50,950 bases of DNA from CBDHDN01 sp965261585 (GTDB lineage Bacteria; Pseudomonadota; Alphaproteobacteria; UBA6615), in NCBI GenBank assembly GCA_965261585.1, contig CBDHDN010000076.1, positions 1 through 50,950 of the forward strand, written 5' to 3'. Below are positions 42,482 to 50,950 of this stretch, piece by piece. Made by a program: the position numbers and the translations under genes. Within the stretch, counting starts at the first letter, position 1. Each line of letters opens with the position of its first letter. The notes below the pieces were generated by a model. It was not told the origin of the DNA. It did not search any database and saw only the letters and a program-made list of their open reading frames with translations.

Positions 42482-43264
42482 ATGCTGAAGGACAAGGCTG
42501 CGATCGTCACCGGGTCGACCGGCGGCATCGGGCTGGCGATTGCCCGGAGCCTGGCCGAGGCCGGCTGCAAGATCATGCTGAACGGGCTCGGCGACGCGGG
42601 CGAGATCGAGCGCACGCGCGCCGAGCTGGCCGCCGAGCATGGCGTCGAAGTCGCCTATTCCGCAGCCGACATGACGCGGCCGGACGAGATTGCGGCGATG
42701 GTGGCGACTGCCGTTGAACAGCTCGGCAGCGTCGACATTCTGGTCAACAACGCCGGCATCCAGCACGTGGCGCCGGTCGACGATCTCCCTCCGGCCAAGT
42801 GGGATGCAATCATCGCCGTCAATCTGTCGGCCGCATTCCATACGATCCGCGCCGCCGTGCCCGGGATGAAGGCGCGCGGGCGGGGCCGGATCATCAACAT
42901 CGCCTCGGCCCACGGCCTCGTCGCCTCGCCGTTCAAGTCGGCCTACGTCGCCGCCAAGCATGGCCTCGTCGGCCTGACCAAGGCGGTGGCGCTGGAGGTC
43001 GCAGAGGCCGGCATCACCGTGAACGCGATCTGCCCGGGCTATGTGTGGACGCCGCTGGTCGAGGGCCAGATCGCCGACCAGGCCAAGGCGCGCGGCATCC
43101 CCGAGGACGCGGTGGTCCGGGACGTCATGCTGGGCGAGCAGCCGACGCGGCGGTTCGTCGGCCTGGACGAGCTGGGCGCGCTGGCCGTGTTTCTCAGCGG
43201 CGATGGGGCCGACTCGATCACCGGCGCGGCACTGCCGGTCGACGGCGGCTGGACCGCGCACTGA
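42482..43264 (+). CDS. bdhA: 3-Hydroxybutyrate dehydrogenase
   Basis: 260 residues, short-chain dehydrogenase. The NAD loop is VTGSTGGIGLAIARSLAEAG, then LVNNAGIQHVAPVDDLPPAK, the catalytic Ser in IINIASAHGLVASPFKSAY and YVAAKHG. The specific 3-HB dehydrogenase signature NAICPGYVWTPLVEGQIADQ is present, with ITGAALPVDGGWTAH at the end. It interconverts (R)-3-hydroxybutyrate and acetoacetate in polyhydroxybutyrate or ketone body use. Confidence 0.93.
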   Translation: MLKDKAAIVTGSTGGIGLAIARSLAEAGCKIMLNGLGDAGEIERTRAELAAEHGVEVAYSAADMTRPDEIAAMVATAVEQLGSVDILVNNAGIQHVAPVDDLPPAKWDAIIAVNLSAAFHTIRAAVPGMKARGRGRIINIASAHGLVASPFKSAYVAAKHGLVGLTKAVALEVAEAGITVNAICPGYVWTPLVEGQIADQAKARGIPEDAVVRDVMLGEQPTRRFVGLDELGALAVFLSGDGADSITGAALPVDGGWTAH

Positions 43265-43771
43265 GCGCCCACAAAGGGAGTGGGCGTAGGGCAAGCCCCG
43301 TCTTTTGTCGCCATCGGCCTTGTGCAGCCTTGTGCCGAGGATCCATGGCCCGTTGTGACGCAGTCGACGGTGATCGAGGCCGGTGTTCATCTCTTGCAGC
43401 GCTTGCGTGGGCGGCTGAATGGTCCTCGGCGGAAGGCAGAGGATGACGAGGAGTGGGTGGTCGATTCGCCGCCCAACCCCGTCGCTCAGAACAGGTCCTC
43501 GTCGGAGGGGCCGCCGCGGCGTCGTGGCCGCGCCTGTTGACTTGCGAGCGGAGTTTCTGACTGCGCCGGATTGAGCAGGGTCTCGGGGCCTGTCCTAGCA
43601 AGCGACGTCCAAGAGCACTCGTATGTTGCAGATTAGTCGAGAGCCGAATTGTTCGACCGAGTGTATAATACGTCCACCGCCGGGGCCACCACAGAAAGAC
43701 AAGCCAGCGCCTTCATATCAAGTCGGACGCTAGGCATGGGCCTGCCACGATATTGGACTGGAGATAGAGCG
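43265..43771. other. About 500 bp without a gene, GC shift inside
   Basis: It contains one copy of repeat family 2 (43321-43349). From about 43620 the GC content falls and stays low through the next gene. No other gene seen. Confidence 0.4.
43321..43349. repeat. Dispersed intergenic repeat, family 2, copy A
   Basis: TGTGCAGCCTTGTGCCGAGG followed by ATCCATGG recurs, in direct and inverted form, at 44562-44703. The copies lie on either side of the low-GC gene. Confidence 0.65.
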
Positions 43772-44410
43772 ATGGATTTATCGAGTGATGCGCTCACCAT
43801 AATAGTAGGAACGTTGCTCGCTATAACCGTGGCCTCTGTCTTTTTTGTGCTCGGATTACGAACGGGCAGGCCCAATCTGGTTGGAACGGGTGGCGGCTCT
43901 GGTGGAATTGGGGTTCCAGATAAAGATATAATGGCATCTTCCATGACTATTACGAACAAACCGACATTTCTCGGTATGAAAGCGAGCCGTGGGACCGCGA
44001 AGATTAGGGAGGCAAGGCTATATGATCCAGAATTGAAAGAATTCGTCGGACAATGTCTAATGTGGCGTAAAGACGGCTCGAATGATCTGGAGAAAGAATG
44101 CTTGATAGAGGCAGGCACAAGTAAGACACTCTACGTCTTCGCGAAGGAAAGGTATAGCGACGATTTTTTCGCATACTCGGGAAGGAGTCTCGATTCCGAG
44201 CATGATAGGCCCATTGCAGTTTACAGGGATCGGGAAAAGGACTTTTCGATTCATCTATACGACGTAATCGGGCACAAATATCGCTTCGACATTATGGCGA
44301 GAAATGGGGATCAATCTGTATCTATAAGTTATAAAATAACATGGCATGCACGGTTGGGGATGATTTATGAAGCGTTTCGCCTACTGGGAAGGGCTATTTC
44401 TTCACACTAG
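43772..44410 (+). CDS. Membrane-anchored protein of unknown function, low GC
   Basis: 212 residues. I start at ATG with GGAG eight bases upstream. MDLSSDALTIIVGTLLAITV and ASVFFVLGLRTG give one N-terminal span. The rest is polar and rich in Lys, Asp and Tyr (LYDPELKEFVGQCLMWRKDG, TLYVFAKERYSDDFFAYSG) and predicts a beta-rich soluble domain. No family recognised. The base composition is far from the neighbours, which suggests transfer. Copies of repeat family 2 lie on both sides. Confidence 0.65.
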   Translation: MDLSSDALTIIVGTLLAITVASVFFVLGLRTGRPNLVGTGGGSGGIGVPDKDIMASSMTITNKPTFLGMKASRGTAKIREARLYDPELKEFVGQCLMWRKDGSNDLEKECLIEAGTSKTLYVFAKERYSDDFFAYSGRSLDSEHDRPIAVYRDREKDFSIHLYDVIGHKYRFDIMARNGDQSVSISYKITWHARLGMIYEAFRLLGRAISSH

Positions 44411-44561
44411 TTTTATAATTGGTACCAACAAGTATCGCCGCTTGGCCGGACGCGCACTTCACGAGCATCGACAAGCGCTCGACCGCCAACCTACGAGCCG
44501 AGTTTTTTGGCTGCACCGGCGGACGGCGGCGCAGGCGGATGAGCGTTCCGTTCTGTTCTTC

Positions 44562-44703
44562 ACAGCCTTGTGCCGAGGATCGCCCTCATCGTGCGTTGAT
44601 GCCGAAAGGGTAGAGACGGTTGGTGCCTGCGTAGCCGCCAATAAGGTTCCGGGGTCAGGGACCATGGATCCTCGGCGCAAGGCTGCACAAGGCCGAGGAT
44701 GAC
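44562..44703. repeat. Family 2 repeat, inverted pair
   Basis: ACAGCCTTGTGCCGAGGAT (44562-44580) faces ATCCTCGGCGCAAGGCTG (44668-44685), which then continues as CACAAGGCCGAGGATGAC. The two arms could pair across about 85 bases. The region between 44411 and 44714 holds no gene. Confidence 0.6.
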
Positions 44704-44714
44704 GATGGGGTTGG

Positions 44715-45324
44715 TTAGAACAGGCTCTCGTTGGTCGTCAGCGGGCACCAACGGGCGATCTTCAGGAACCGGATCAGGGCGCGGTTGGCCACAGGGGTAC
44801 CGATGCGCTCGAGCGCCTCGACGGCGTAGCCCATGGTGTAGCGATTGCCGTCGCGCAGGGATTCGACCAGAGCGTCGACGGCCGGGGCCGCGGCCGGACC
44901 GAGGCGGGCGAGCGCCAGCGAGGCGTTCGGCGCTGCCGGGCGGGTTGTCGTGCAGCACGCGGTGCGGATGCATCATATAGCCGTCGCCCAGCACGCTGGT
45001 CAGCGCGCCCTTGATCACCGCATCGTCGTAGACGAGCTGCAGCTCGGGCACGATCGGCAGCAGGTTGTTGCCGGGGTTGTCGTCGTTGTCCTCGCCGATC
45101 AGGGTGACGAACTTGTCGAACAGCGCCCGGTGAAACGCCTGCGGCAGCTCGGGCTGGAGCGTCAGGACGCCGTTGGCGAGGAACGTCCGCACCTGCTCGT
45201 CGTTCAGCAGCTGCGGCGCTATATCCGTCAGCAGGTTGGGTCGGCGTTCGGCCGTCGAAACGCCGTCGCCATAGTCGAACTGGCGCTGGTACTTCCAGAC
45301 GGGTGGTTTCGCGGCGGTCTGCAT
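44715..45324 (-). pseudogene. Phytanoyl-CoA dioxygenase-like protein with HEAT tail, internally deleted
   Basis: The first frame has about 130 residues: KYQRQFDYGDGVSTAERRP, LLNDEQVRTFLANGVLTLQP and GDGYMMHPHRVLHDNPPG. That is the start of a PhyH-like Fe(II)/2-oxoglutarate oxygenase. A second frame follows near 44925-44945: ASLALARLGPAAAPAVDALV, then ESLRDGNRYTMGYAVEALER and a C-terminus WCPLTTNESLF, a HEAT repeat. The iron-binding HxD and distal His are missing, so the catalytic core appears deleted between the two parts. Confidence 0.65.
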
Positions 45325-45486
45325 CGGCTGTCGGTCCCTGTTTGTCGATCGTCACGTCCGCCAAGTATGGCGGCGCGCGCATATCGGCGGCAAGACCGTT
45401 GCCGGTGCGAAAGGCACGGGGTCGTACCAAGATCGCCGTATATAGTGACGGCGGTCGGCTTTGCGTATTTGCAGAGTGGGGTAGAA

Positions 45487-46093
45487 ATGCTGATCCCGAA
45501 GACGGTTGTTCTGCTGTTCATGGCAATGATCGCGGCGATCGCGCTCACCATCAATCCAGCGCTCGCCCATCGCTTCGATGTCGCTCTCGTCATGCCCCCG
45601 TCGGACGACGCGTCGGCGCAAGGCCGCCAAATCCTCGAGGGCTTCATGCTGGCGACAGCGGAACGGGACAGCCACCCCGGCCAAGACTCGGACGGCCACC
45701 TCGGCGGCCTCGATGTCTATGTCACCGTGATCGATGGGACGGGAGATGTCGCGGCCGAGATCGGGCGTTTAGCCGCACTTGGCGAGGTCGACATCGTGGC
45801 CGCATTCGGACCCGAAACGACGCTGCCCCCCGATCAGGCGGCGTCTCGACGACAACAAGGTCGCTCTGCTTGTGCCCGGCCAGTCCCCCTTTGCCAGGGC
45901 TGATCTGCCCGCGGTGGCGGCGTTTGTTTCCGCCTACGAAGGAGAATACGGCGGCAGGCCCTCTTCCCATGCGGGACAGGGATACAATGCCGCGCGGCGC
46001 ATCGACGCCGCCGTGCGGGCCCAGGGCGGCGTCAACGACACGGCGTCCCTGCTGCGGACTTTCAGGGAAACCGCGCACGGTTTCACCTGGTAA
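45487..46093 (+). pseudogene. Periplasmic binding protein-like, shortened and frameshifted
   Basis: The first frame starts with a signal peptide (VVLLFMAMIAAIALTINPAL, ALAH), then RFDVALVMPPSDDASAQGRQ and ILEGFMLATAERDSHPG. Near 45838 the frame changes to LDDNKVALLVPGQSPFARAD, then FVSAYEGEYGGRPSSHAGQG and YNAARRIDAAVRAQGG, as in the end of LivJ-type binding proteins. Together there are about 200 codons where the family has 350 or more, so a central part is absent. Confidence 0.6.
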
Positions 46094-46238
46094 AGGACGC
46101 GCGACCTACCGCGCATGGGAGTCCGACGCCTGCGGATACCGCTCGGAACATCGTCGGCGCCCGCGCACCGTCACTCATTAGACGGGGGAGATGGCCCGGC
46201 CCCGACACCGGGGCGCCGGTTTTTTCCGTGGGTCCGGC

Positions 46239-47117
46239 TCAGCCCCAATCCTGGGCCACGACGGCGTCGACCTCGGCGCGGGTGGCGACGCCGGCGCGGC
46301 CGCCGGGCCGTGTGCATTTGAGCGCCGCGGCGGCGTTGGCGAAGCGCAGCGCCGCGGCGTCCGCCATGCCTTCGGCGAGGGCACAGGCGAGGGCGCCGTG
46401 GAAGACGTCGCCGGCGCCCAGGGTGTCGACGGCCTCGACCGGCGGCGGCGCCATGCGCCGGATCGTGCCGTCGTCCCACCAGCTGACGCCGCGCGCCCCG
46501 GTGGTCACGCCGACGAGGCCGGTGGTCTGCTCGGCGGCCTGGGCCAGGCCGGCGTCGATGTCGTCGTTGCCGGACCAGGCGCGCAGCCCCTGCTCTGAGA
46601 ACACGGCGTGGCTGGCCAGGGCGATCAGGTCGGTCGCCCGCGGGTCGAGCGAGAGATCGAAGTCGAGGACCGCCGGGATCGCGCGGCGCGCCGCCGCCTC
46701 GAGCACGGCCAGGGAGCCCTCGATCCAGTACTGATCGACCATGACCGCGTCGACCCTGGCGACGAGGTCGAGGGGCAGCCAGCCCGGGTCGGGGTCGAGT
46801 TTCGGTGCGTAGGCGATGATCGCCCGCTCGCCGGCGTCGTCGATCAACACGGTCGCGCGGATCGAGCGCTGGTTCGGCAGCCGCCGGACATGGCCGACGT
46901 CGACACCGTAGCCCGCCAGCTCGGCGACGATGGTGTCGCCGACGGCATCGTCGCCGACGCGGGTCAGCAGTGTCGCCTGGGCACCGAGCTTGGTGCCCGC
47001 CACCGCGCCGGTTGCCGCCATGCCGCCGCCGACCTCGGTGTAGTCGAGGGTGTGCATCTTGACCGGCTCACCCGGCAGCCGGGGCACCCGGTAGATCTGA
47101 TCGAGCACGGCGGACAC
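46239..47117 (-). CDS. PfkB-family sugar kinase
   Basis: 292 residues from a GTG. EVGGGMAATGAVAGTKLGAQ binds the sugar and VEAVDTLGAGDVFHGALACA is the C-terminal PfkB signature with the catalytic Asp. The usual first strand is missing in this frame. It is found one frame over as MPRILFLGV, directly upstream (about 47116-47142), so a one-base deletion near 47117 may have occurred. It follows the dehydratase gene by less than 30 bases, which suggests a sugar-acid pathway, e.g. phosphorylation of the keto-deoxy product. Confidence 0.8.
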   Translation of the reverse strand: MSAVLDQIYRVPRLPGEPVKMHTLDYTEVGGGMAATGAVAGTKLGAQATLLTRVGDDAVGDTIVAELAGYGVDVGHVRRLPNQRSIRATVLIDDAGERAIIAYAPKLDPDPGWLPLDLVARVDAVMVDQYWIEGSLAVLEAAARRAIPAVLDFDLSLDPRATDLIALASHAVFSEQGLRAWSGNDDIDAGLAQAAEQTTGLVGVTTGARGVSWWDDGTIRRMAPPPVEAVDTLGAGDVFHGALACALAEGMADAAALRFANAAAALKCTRPGGRAGVATRAEVDAVVAQDWG

Positions 47118-47144
47118 CGAGGAAGAGGATGCGGGGCATGGCGG

Positions 47145-48338
47145 CTAAACCCGCACCTCCTCCTCGGCCTCGATCTTGGCGGGGTCGAGGTCCATGGTGA
47201 GGCCCGGCGCCTCGGGCGCGCGCAGCATGCCGGCGATCGGGCGCAGGGGGTTCGCCAGAAAGTACTGGTTCACCTCGTTCCATTTGACGAGGTATTCCTG
47301 ATACGGCGTGTGGATCGGCGACTGGGTGACGGAGACGTGGATCGTGGCCGGCGTCGAGTGGCCGTGCGGGATCGTGATGAGGTCGTGCACGGTGGCGTAG
47401 GCGGCGATCTTGAGGGTCTCGGACAGGCCGCCGCACCAGTAGATGTCGGGTTGGATGATGTCCAGGGCGCCGGCGTCGATGAAGCGCTTGAAGCCCCAGC
47501 GCGTGTATTCGTGCTCGCCGCCGGCGAGCGGAATGGGTGTCTTTTCCTTGATGCGCCGGTATGTGTCGACGCGGTCCGGCATCGCACATTCCTCGAGCCA
47601 GCGCGGATTGTACTCGTCGATCTCGTGGGCCAGCCGGACGACATAGTTGAAGTCCATGGCCTGCCAGCAGTCGAGCATGATGTCGTCGTCCGCGCCGAGC
47701 GCCTCGCGCAAGGTGCGGACCAGGGCGACGTTGTGCTTCAGGCCCTCGGGGCCGCTCATCGGCCCGTGGCGGAAGAACCATTTCTGGGCCGTAAAGCCCT
47801 GGGCCTGGACCTCAAGCGCGCGTTCGCGCACGAGGCCGAGGTCGAGCACGGCATAGCCCAGCATGCTGGCGTAGGCCGGCACTTCGGGCCGCGTCGGGCC
47901 GCCGACGAGGCGATAGACGGGCTGGCCGAGCCAGCGGCCCTTGAGGTCCCACAGGGCACAGTCCAGCGCGCTGATCGCCATCATCGCCGCGCCCTGGCGG
48001 CCGTGCACGAGCAGCCGGTGCAGCTGGTCCCAGATGAGCTCGGTCGCCACGGGGTCGCGGCCGATAACGAACGGCGCGATCTGGCCGGCGACGATGGTGG
48101 CGACCGGCAGCCGCATCGGGCCGGCGATGCCAATGACGCCGTCGTCGGTCTCGACCTGGGCGAAGTACTGGTCGATACGGAAATGCGTGTCGTCGATCTG
48201 CTCGCCGCCCTCGCGCGCAGAATCGGCGCGGTGCTCGGGATAGATGTCGATCGGCCGGACCGGCCGCTCCTCCCACAGCGGGCCGTCGGTCGCCATCGTG
48301 CCCGTAAGCTTGCGCACGCGAACGTTCGTGATCTTCAC
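47145..48338 (-). CDS. Enolase-superfamily sugar-acid dehydratase, rhamnonate dehydratase-like
   Basis: 397 residues. The MR/MLE fold has an N-terminal capping domain, then the barrel. Likely metal ligands are Asp in ADDDIMLDCWQAMDFNYVVR, Glu in PRWLEECAMPDRVDTYRRIK and Glu in LAGGEHEYTRWGFKRFI. The late His is in DLITIPHGHSTPATIHVSVT. The IQPDIYWCGGLSETLKIAAY segment matches L-rhamnonate dehydratase and relatives. The exact sugar acid is uncertain. GTG start with GGGGGGAG upstream. The kinase gene follows. Confidence 0.85.
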   Translation of the reverse strand: MKITNVRVRKLTGTMATDGPLWEERPVRPIDIYPEHRADSAREGGEQIDDTHFRIDQYFAQVETDDGVIGIAGPMRLPVATIVAGQIAPFVIGRDPVATELIWDQLHRLLVHGRQGAAMMAISALDCALWDLKGRWLGQPVYRLVGGPTRPEVPAYASMLGYAVLDLGLVRERALEVQAQGFTAQKWFFRHGPMSGPEGLKHNVALVRTLREALGADDDIMLDCWQAMDFNYVVRLAHEIDEYNPRWLEECAMPDRVDTYRRIKEKTPIPLAGGEHEYTRWGFKRFIDAGALDIIQPDIYWCGGLSETLKIAAYATVHDLITIPHGHSTPATIHVSVTQSPIHTPYQEYLVKWNEVNQYFLANPLRPIAGMLRAPEAPGLTMDLDPAKIEAEEEVRV

Positions 48339-48437
48339 GGTTGTCTCCCCCCTCTCGTTCCGCGGGACCAGCTAACGTGGTCACGTGAACATCCCGCACC
48401 CCAGCCCTCCGCCACAAGGGGCGTTTGCATAGATGGG

Positions 48438-48624
48438 TGAACCACAGAGGCACAGAGAGGGCGCAGAGTAGGGAAGCGTCCCCTCACCCCCCCATCGCTT
48501 GTGCGACGGGCCCCTCCCTCTCCCGCGAGGGGAGAGGGAAAGACGTGCACGCCACCCGCTCAATCGGACGGATGAGCACGCCCGGAACGGCGCTGCCTCT
48601 GTGCCTCTGTGCCGCTGTGGTTCA
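48438..48624. repeat. Inverted repeat pair enclosing other palindromes
   Basis: TGAACCACAGAGGCACAGAG (48438-48457) and CTCTGTGCCGCTGTGGTTCA (48605-48624) are complementary at 19 of 20 positions. Between them lies CCCTCTCCCGCGAGGGGAGA, itself a palindrome. The spacer 48339-48683 holds no gene. Confidence 0.75.
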
Positions 48625-48683
48625 ATCGGTTGTCAAGCCGGCGCGGCGCAGGCCGTCGGCGAGATGGTCGGTATCGGCACAGA

Positions 48684-49063
48684 CTAAGCAAGTACTCTTG
48701 GCGCCAAATCTCCAACCGAAGCGGCGAGGGGATCATGTCGTACGGATGCGCCGTCCGGGCGCCGAGGTAGTGGCGTGTCGTGTTGATAGGTTGGATCTTC
48801 TTGTTGCCTCCGCCACGTATCGCGCATCTCCCGCCACGCGCCGACCAGGGTTCGGGGCCTTGGCATATCGTCCGCGATGACCTTGGCCAGCTTCTTGAGG
48901 TTGTAGCAAGGAACGGCCGCGAACATGTGGTGTTCCGTGTGCCAATTCATCCGCCAGTAGAGGAATTCGGACAACGGGTCGAGCGTGATCGATCGGGCGC
49001 AAAGTCTGAAATCGGGGACGTTGTCCCGCAGTCCGCAGTGCATCGGCACACCAGTAAAGTATT
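48684..49063 (-). pseudogene. Fatty acid desaturase, C-terminal fragment
   Basis: The fragment starts directly at the insertion sequence: YFTGVPMHCGLRDNVPDFRL, then FLYWRMNWHTEHHMFAAVP with the third His box (HxxHH), then YNLKKLAKVIADDMPRPRTL. About 125 residues of an expected 300 or more remain. The N-terminal two thirds are absent and are not found beyond the insertion sequence. Confidence 0.75.
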
Positions 49064-49881
49064 TGAGTCGGACCCGATTTCCTTGGACACAGAATTGGCT
49101 TAATCGAAGTGTCCAAGGAGGACCGGAACATGACCGATAATTTTGAGAAGAAAGTTGCTGTTGATGGGCCTGTGGTAAATGCGGGCGAGCTTGGCTCGTC
49201 CACGTTTTCCCCAGGCCAGGGGGCTCCGCCTGATGCGCGAGAACAATCTGCTCTCGCCCCATCGCTGCCGCCGCCGTGGCGGCAATCCCCATGACGGTGA
49301 GATCATCACTCATGCCCCGAACCTCATGTGGGGCACCGATGGCGTTCGGGTGTTCACGGTGGACGACGGCTGGGGGCTGGATCTTCACCGCCGTCGAGCA
49401 TTGGAACGCCGAGTGTGTCGGCGGGCATGTCTGCAAGCGCGGCGACCGCTTCGCCGCCCTGCAGCCGATCTCCATGGGGCTTGCCGGGCTGTATGGCTCG
49501 ACCGCGGCCGGCGCGGCTCGGGGGCTGGCCTTGCGGATGGATCACGGCTCCCAGTATCTGTCGGACCACTTCACCAACCAGATCAAGTTCTGGGGCATCC
49601 AGCCGTCCTACGCCTTCGTCGCCGAGCCCCAGACCAACGGCGTCGCCGAGCGGTTCAATCGCACGCTGAAGGAACAGATCATCCCATGGTCGCATCTACC
49701 GCAACATCGCGCAGCTGCGGGACGCCGTCCGCGACTTCGTCGAACTCTACAATGCCCAGTGGATCGTCGAAAAGAACGGCTACCTGAGCCCCGCTCAAGC
49801 TCGTCAGGCGTGGCACGCCGCGATCTCAATCAGGCCCGCCGCGTGAGACAAACTTGTGTCCAAGGAACCGGGTGCGCTACA
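49064..49881 (+). mobile_element. Second copy of the IS3-like element, internally deleted
   Basis: Both ends match the complete copy (TGAGTCGGACCCG at left, GGTGCGCTACA at right). About 600 bases are missing between CCCCAGGCCAGG and GCTCCGCCTGATGCG. The flanks share no target duplication, so this is not a simple insertion site. Confidence 0.85.
49130..49846 (+). pseudogene. Transposase remnants of the deleted copy
   Basis: The start of orfA is joined to the second half of orfB by the internal deletion. Against the intact copy there is an extra G near 49375 and an extra C near 49685, both shifting the frame. Asp and Glu of the DDE triad survive in pieces only. Inactive. Confidence 0.85.
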
Positions 49882-50905
49882 GGGGCATCGGACCGCAATA
49901 GCTTCTCAGCCTTGAGATCGGCCCAAAACGCCTCGGGAATTGGCTCGGCCATCAACGCCGCGTTCGCTAGCACCTCGGCCCGCGAGCGCGAGCCTGGGAT
50001 TGGACGTTGACAACCGCCGGATGGCCCAGCGAAAACTGCAGAGCCGCGGCACCGAGCCGCACGCCGTGCAAATCGCACACGCGCTCGATCGCCGCAACCC
50101 GGGCCTTCACGGCCTCGGGGGCCGGCTGATAGTTGTAACGCGCATCGGCCGTGGCGCCGGTCACCAGAATGCCGGTGCTGAACGGCGCGCCGATGGTCAC
50201 GGCGACGTTCTCGTCCGCGCACCGGGGCAGGAAGGTATCCAGCGGCTCCTGCTCGATGAGCGTGTAGCGGTGGGCGAGCAGGAAACTGTCGAAGTCGCCG
50301 ATATCCATGAGCGCCTCGCACGCCTCCCACTCGTTGACGCCGGCGCTGAACGCCCGGATCGCCCCTTCGTCACGCAGCTTCTGCAGTGCCGGCAGGGCGC
50401 CGCGGCGGACGTCCTCGCGCCGCGCCTCGATCTGATCGCGGTGGGTATAGGTATCGACGTCATGAATGAGCGCGATATCGACGCGGTGTGTGCCGAGCCG
50501 CTGTAGACTGTCCTCGAAAGAACGCATGACGGCATCGTAGGTGTAGTCGAGCACCACCTCGAAGGGCAGCTCGCCGGCAAAGATACCGCCGCGGTGCGCC
50601 GGTAGCCGCGGCGGCGCCACCCTGCCATGGGGCCTCGGCAGGCGGCCAACCTTGGTGGAGAGGTTAAAGCTGTCGCGCGGATAGCGCCTGAGTACGAAGC
50701 CGATGCGGTGCTCGCCCAGGCCGTGCCCGTAGACCGGCGCAGTGTCGAAGTACCGGATACCGGATTCATAGGCGGCGACCACGGTATCAAGTGCCGCTTC
50801 CTCCTCGACGACATCGTAGAGGTTGCCGAGCGCGTTGCCGCCGAAGCCCAGCACGCTTACCGCGATGTCGGTCCTGCCGTACTTCCTTTGCGCGTCCAGA
50901 TTCAT
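49882..50905 (-). pseudogene. Aldo/keto reductase, aldose dehydrogenase-like, frameshifted and truncated
   Basis: Starts MNLDAQRKYGRTDIAVSVLG; the catalytic Tyr is in YFDTAPVYGHGLGEHRIGFV, and Lys (SFNLSTKVGRLP) and His (DIALIHDVDTYTHRDQI) follow. It resembles D-threo-aldose 1-dehydrogenase (L-fucose dehydrogenase). Near 50005 the frame changes after AVVNV; the correct C-terminus IPGSRSRAEVLANAALMAEP and FWADLKAEKLLRSDAP lies in another frame. The last few codons are replaced by the insertion sequence end. Confidence 0.8.
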
Positions 50906-50950
50906 CGTAGCACCCGCCCTGGATTTCCCAGCCACCGGCACGCACCGAAC

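Overview
The window reads as chromosomal DNA of a high-GC alphaproteobacterium, most like a Rhodospirillales-type organism. I infer this from the codon use and from the conserved gene order erpA / dgt-argS-SPOR-nagZ-(site-2 protease)-scpA-scpB-tatABC-serS-surE-pcm-nlpD / yajC-secD-secF. No rRNA, tRNA or CRISPR array was recognised. Two stretches are clearly poorer in GC than the rest (about 1-1000 and 43620-44420) and look acquired.

Layout. 1-1000: low-GC methyltransferase split by a frameshift. 1175-7086: squalene/phytoene-synthase-family protein, a 29-residue membrane peptide with a PuuD-like membrane protein, a VapBC-type toxin/antitoxin pair, a Mth938-domain protein, and secF, secD, yajC. 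7232-9228: DUF815 ATPase and an NlpD-type LysM/M23 lipoprotein. 9283-12112: nested insertion sequences, one inside the other, between nlpD and pcm. 12146-25784: the housekeeping block pcm, surE, serS, tatCBA, an ABC ATPase, scpB, scpA, a broken site-2 protease, nagZ, SPOR, argS and dgt, with divergent erpA. 25781-28681: a frameshifted conserved hypothetical, xthA, an IS5-type element inserted at the overlapping stop codons of two convergent genes, and a frameshifted secreted protein. 28874-37940: tctE and tctD (both with internal stops), a divergent periplasmic binding protein, tctC, tctB, tctA, prpB and prpD. 37948-50905: an accessory stretch with pyrD, an esterase, a DctP-like protein, 3-hydroxybutyrate dehydrogenase and a sugar-acid dehydratase/kinase pair, mixed with many damaged genes, dispersed repeats and a deleted second copy of the inner insertion sequence.

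How the genes work together. SecDF-YajC and TatABC are the two export auxiliaries. SurE-Pcm-NlpD and NagZ-SPOR deal with stress survival and envelope or peptidoglycan work. ScpAB serve chromosome segregation. The tct/prp block couples tricarboxylate uptake (TctABC) to 2-methylcitrate breakdown (PrpD, then PrpB), probably controlled by TctDE.

The most striking overall feature is the number of single-site lesions: frameshifts, in-frame stops and internal deletions in otherwise recognisable genes. Real gene decay and residual sequencing or assembly error are both possible and cannot be separated from the sequence alone.
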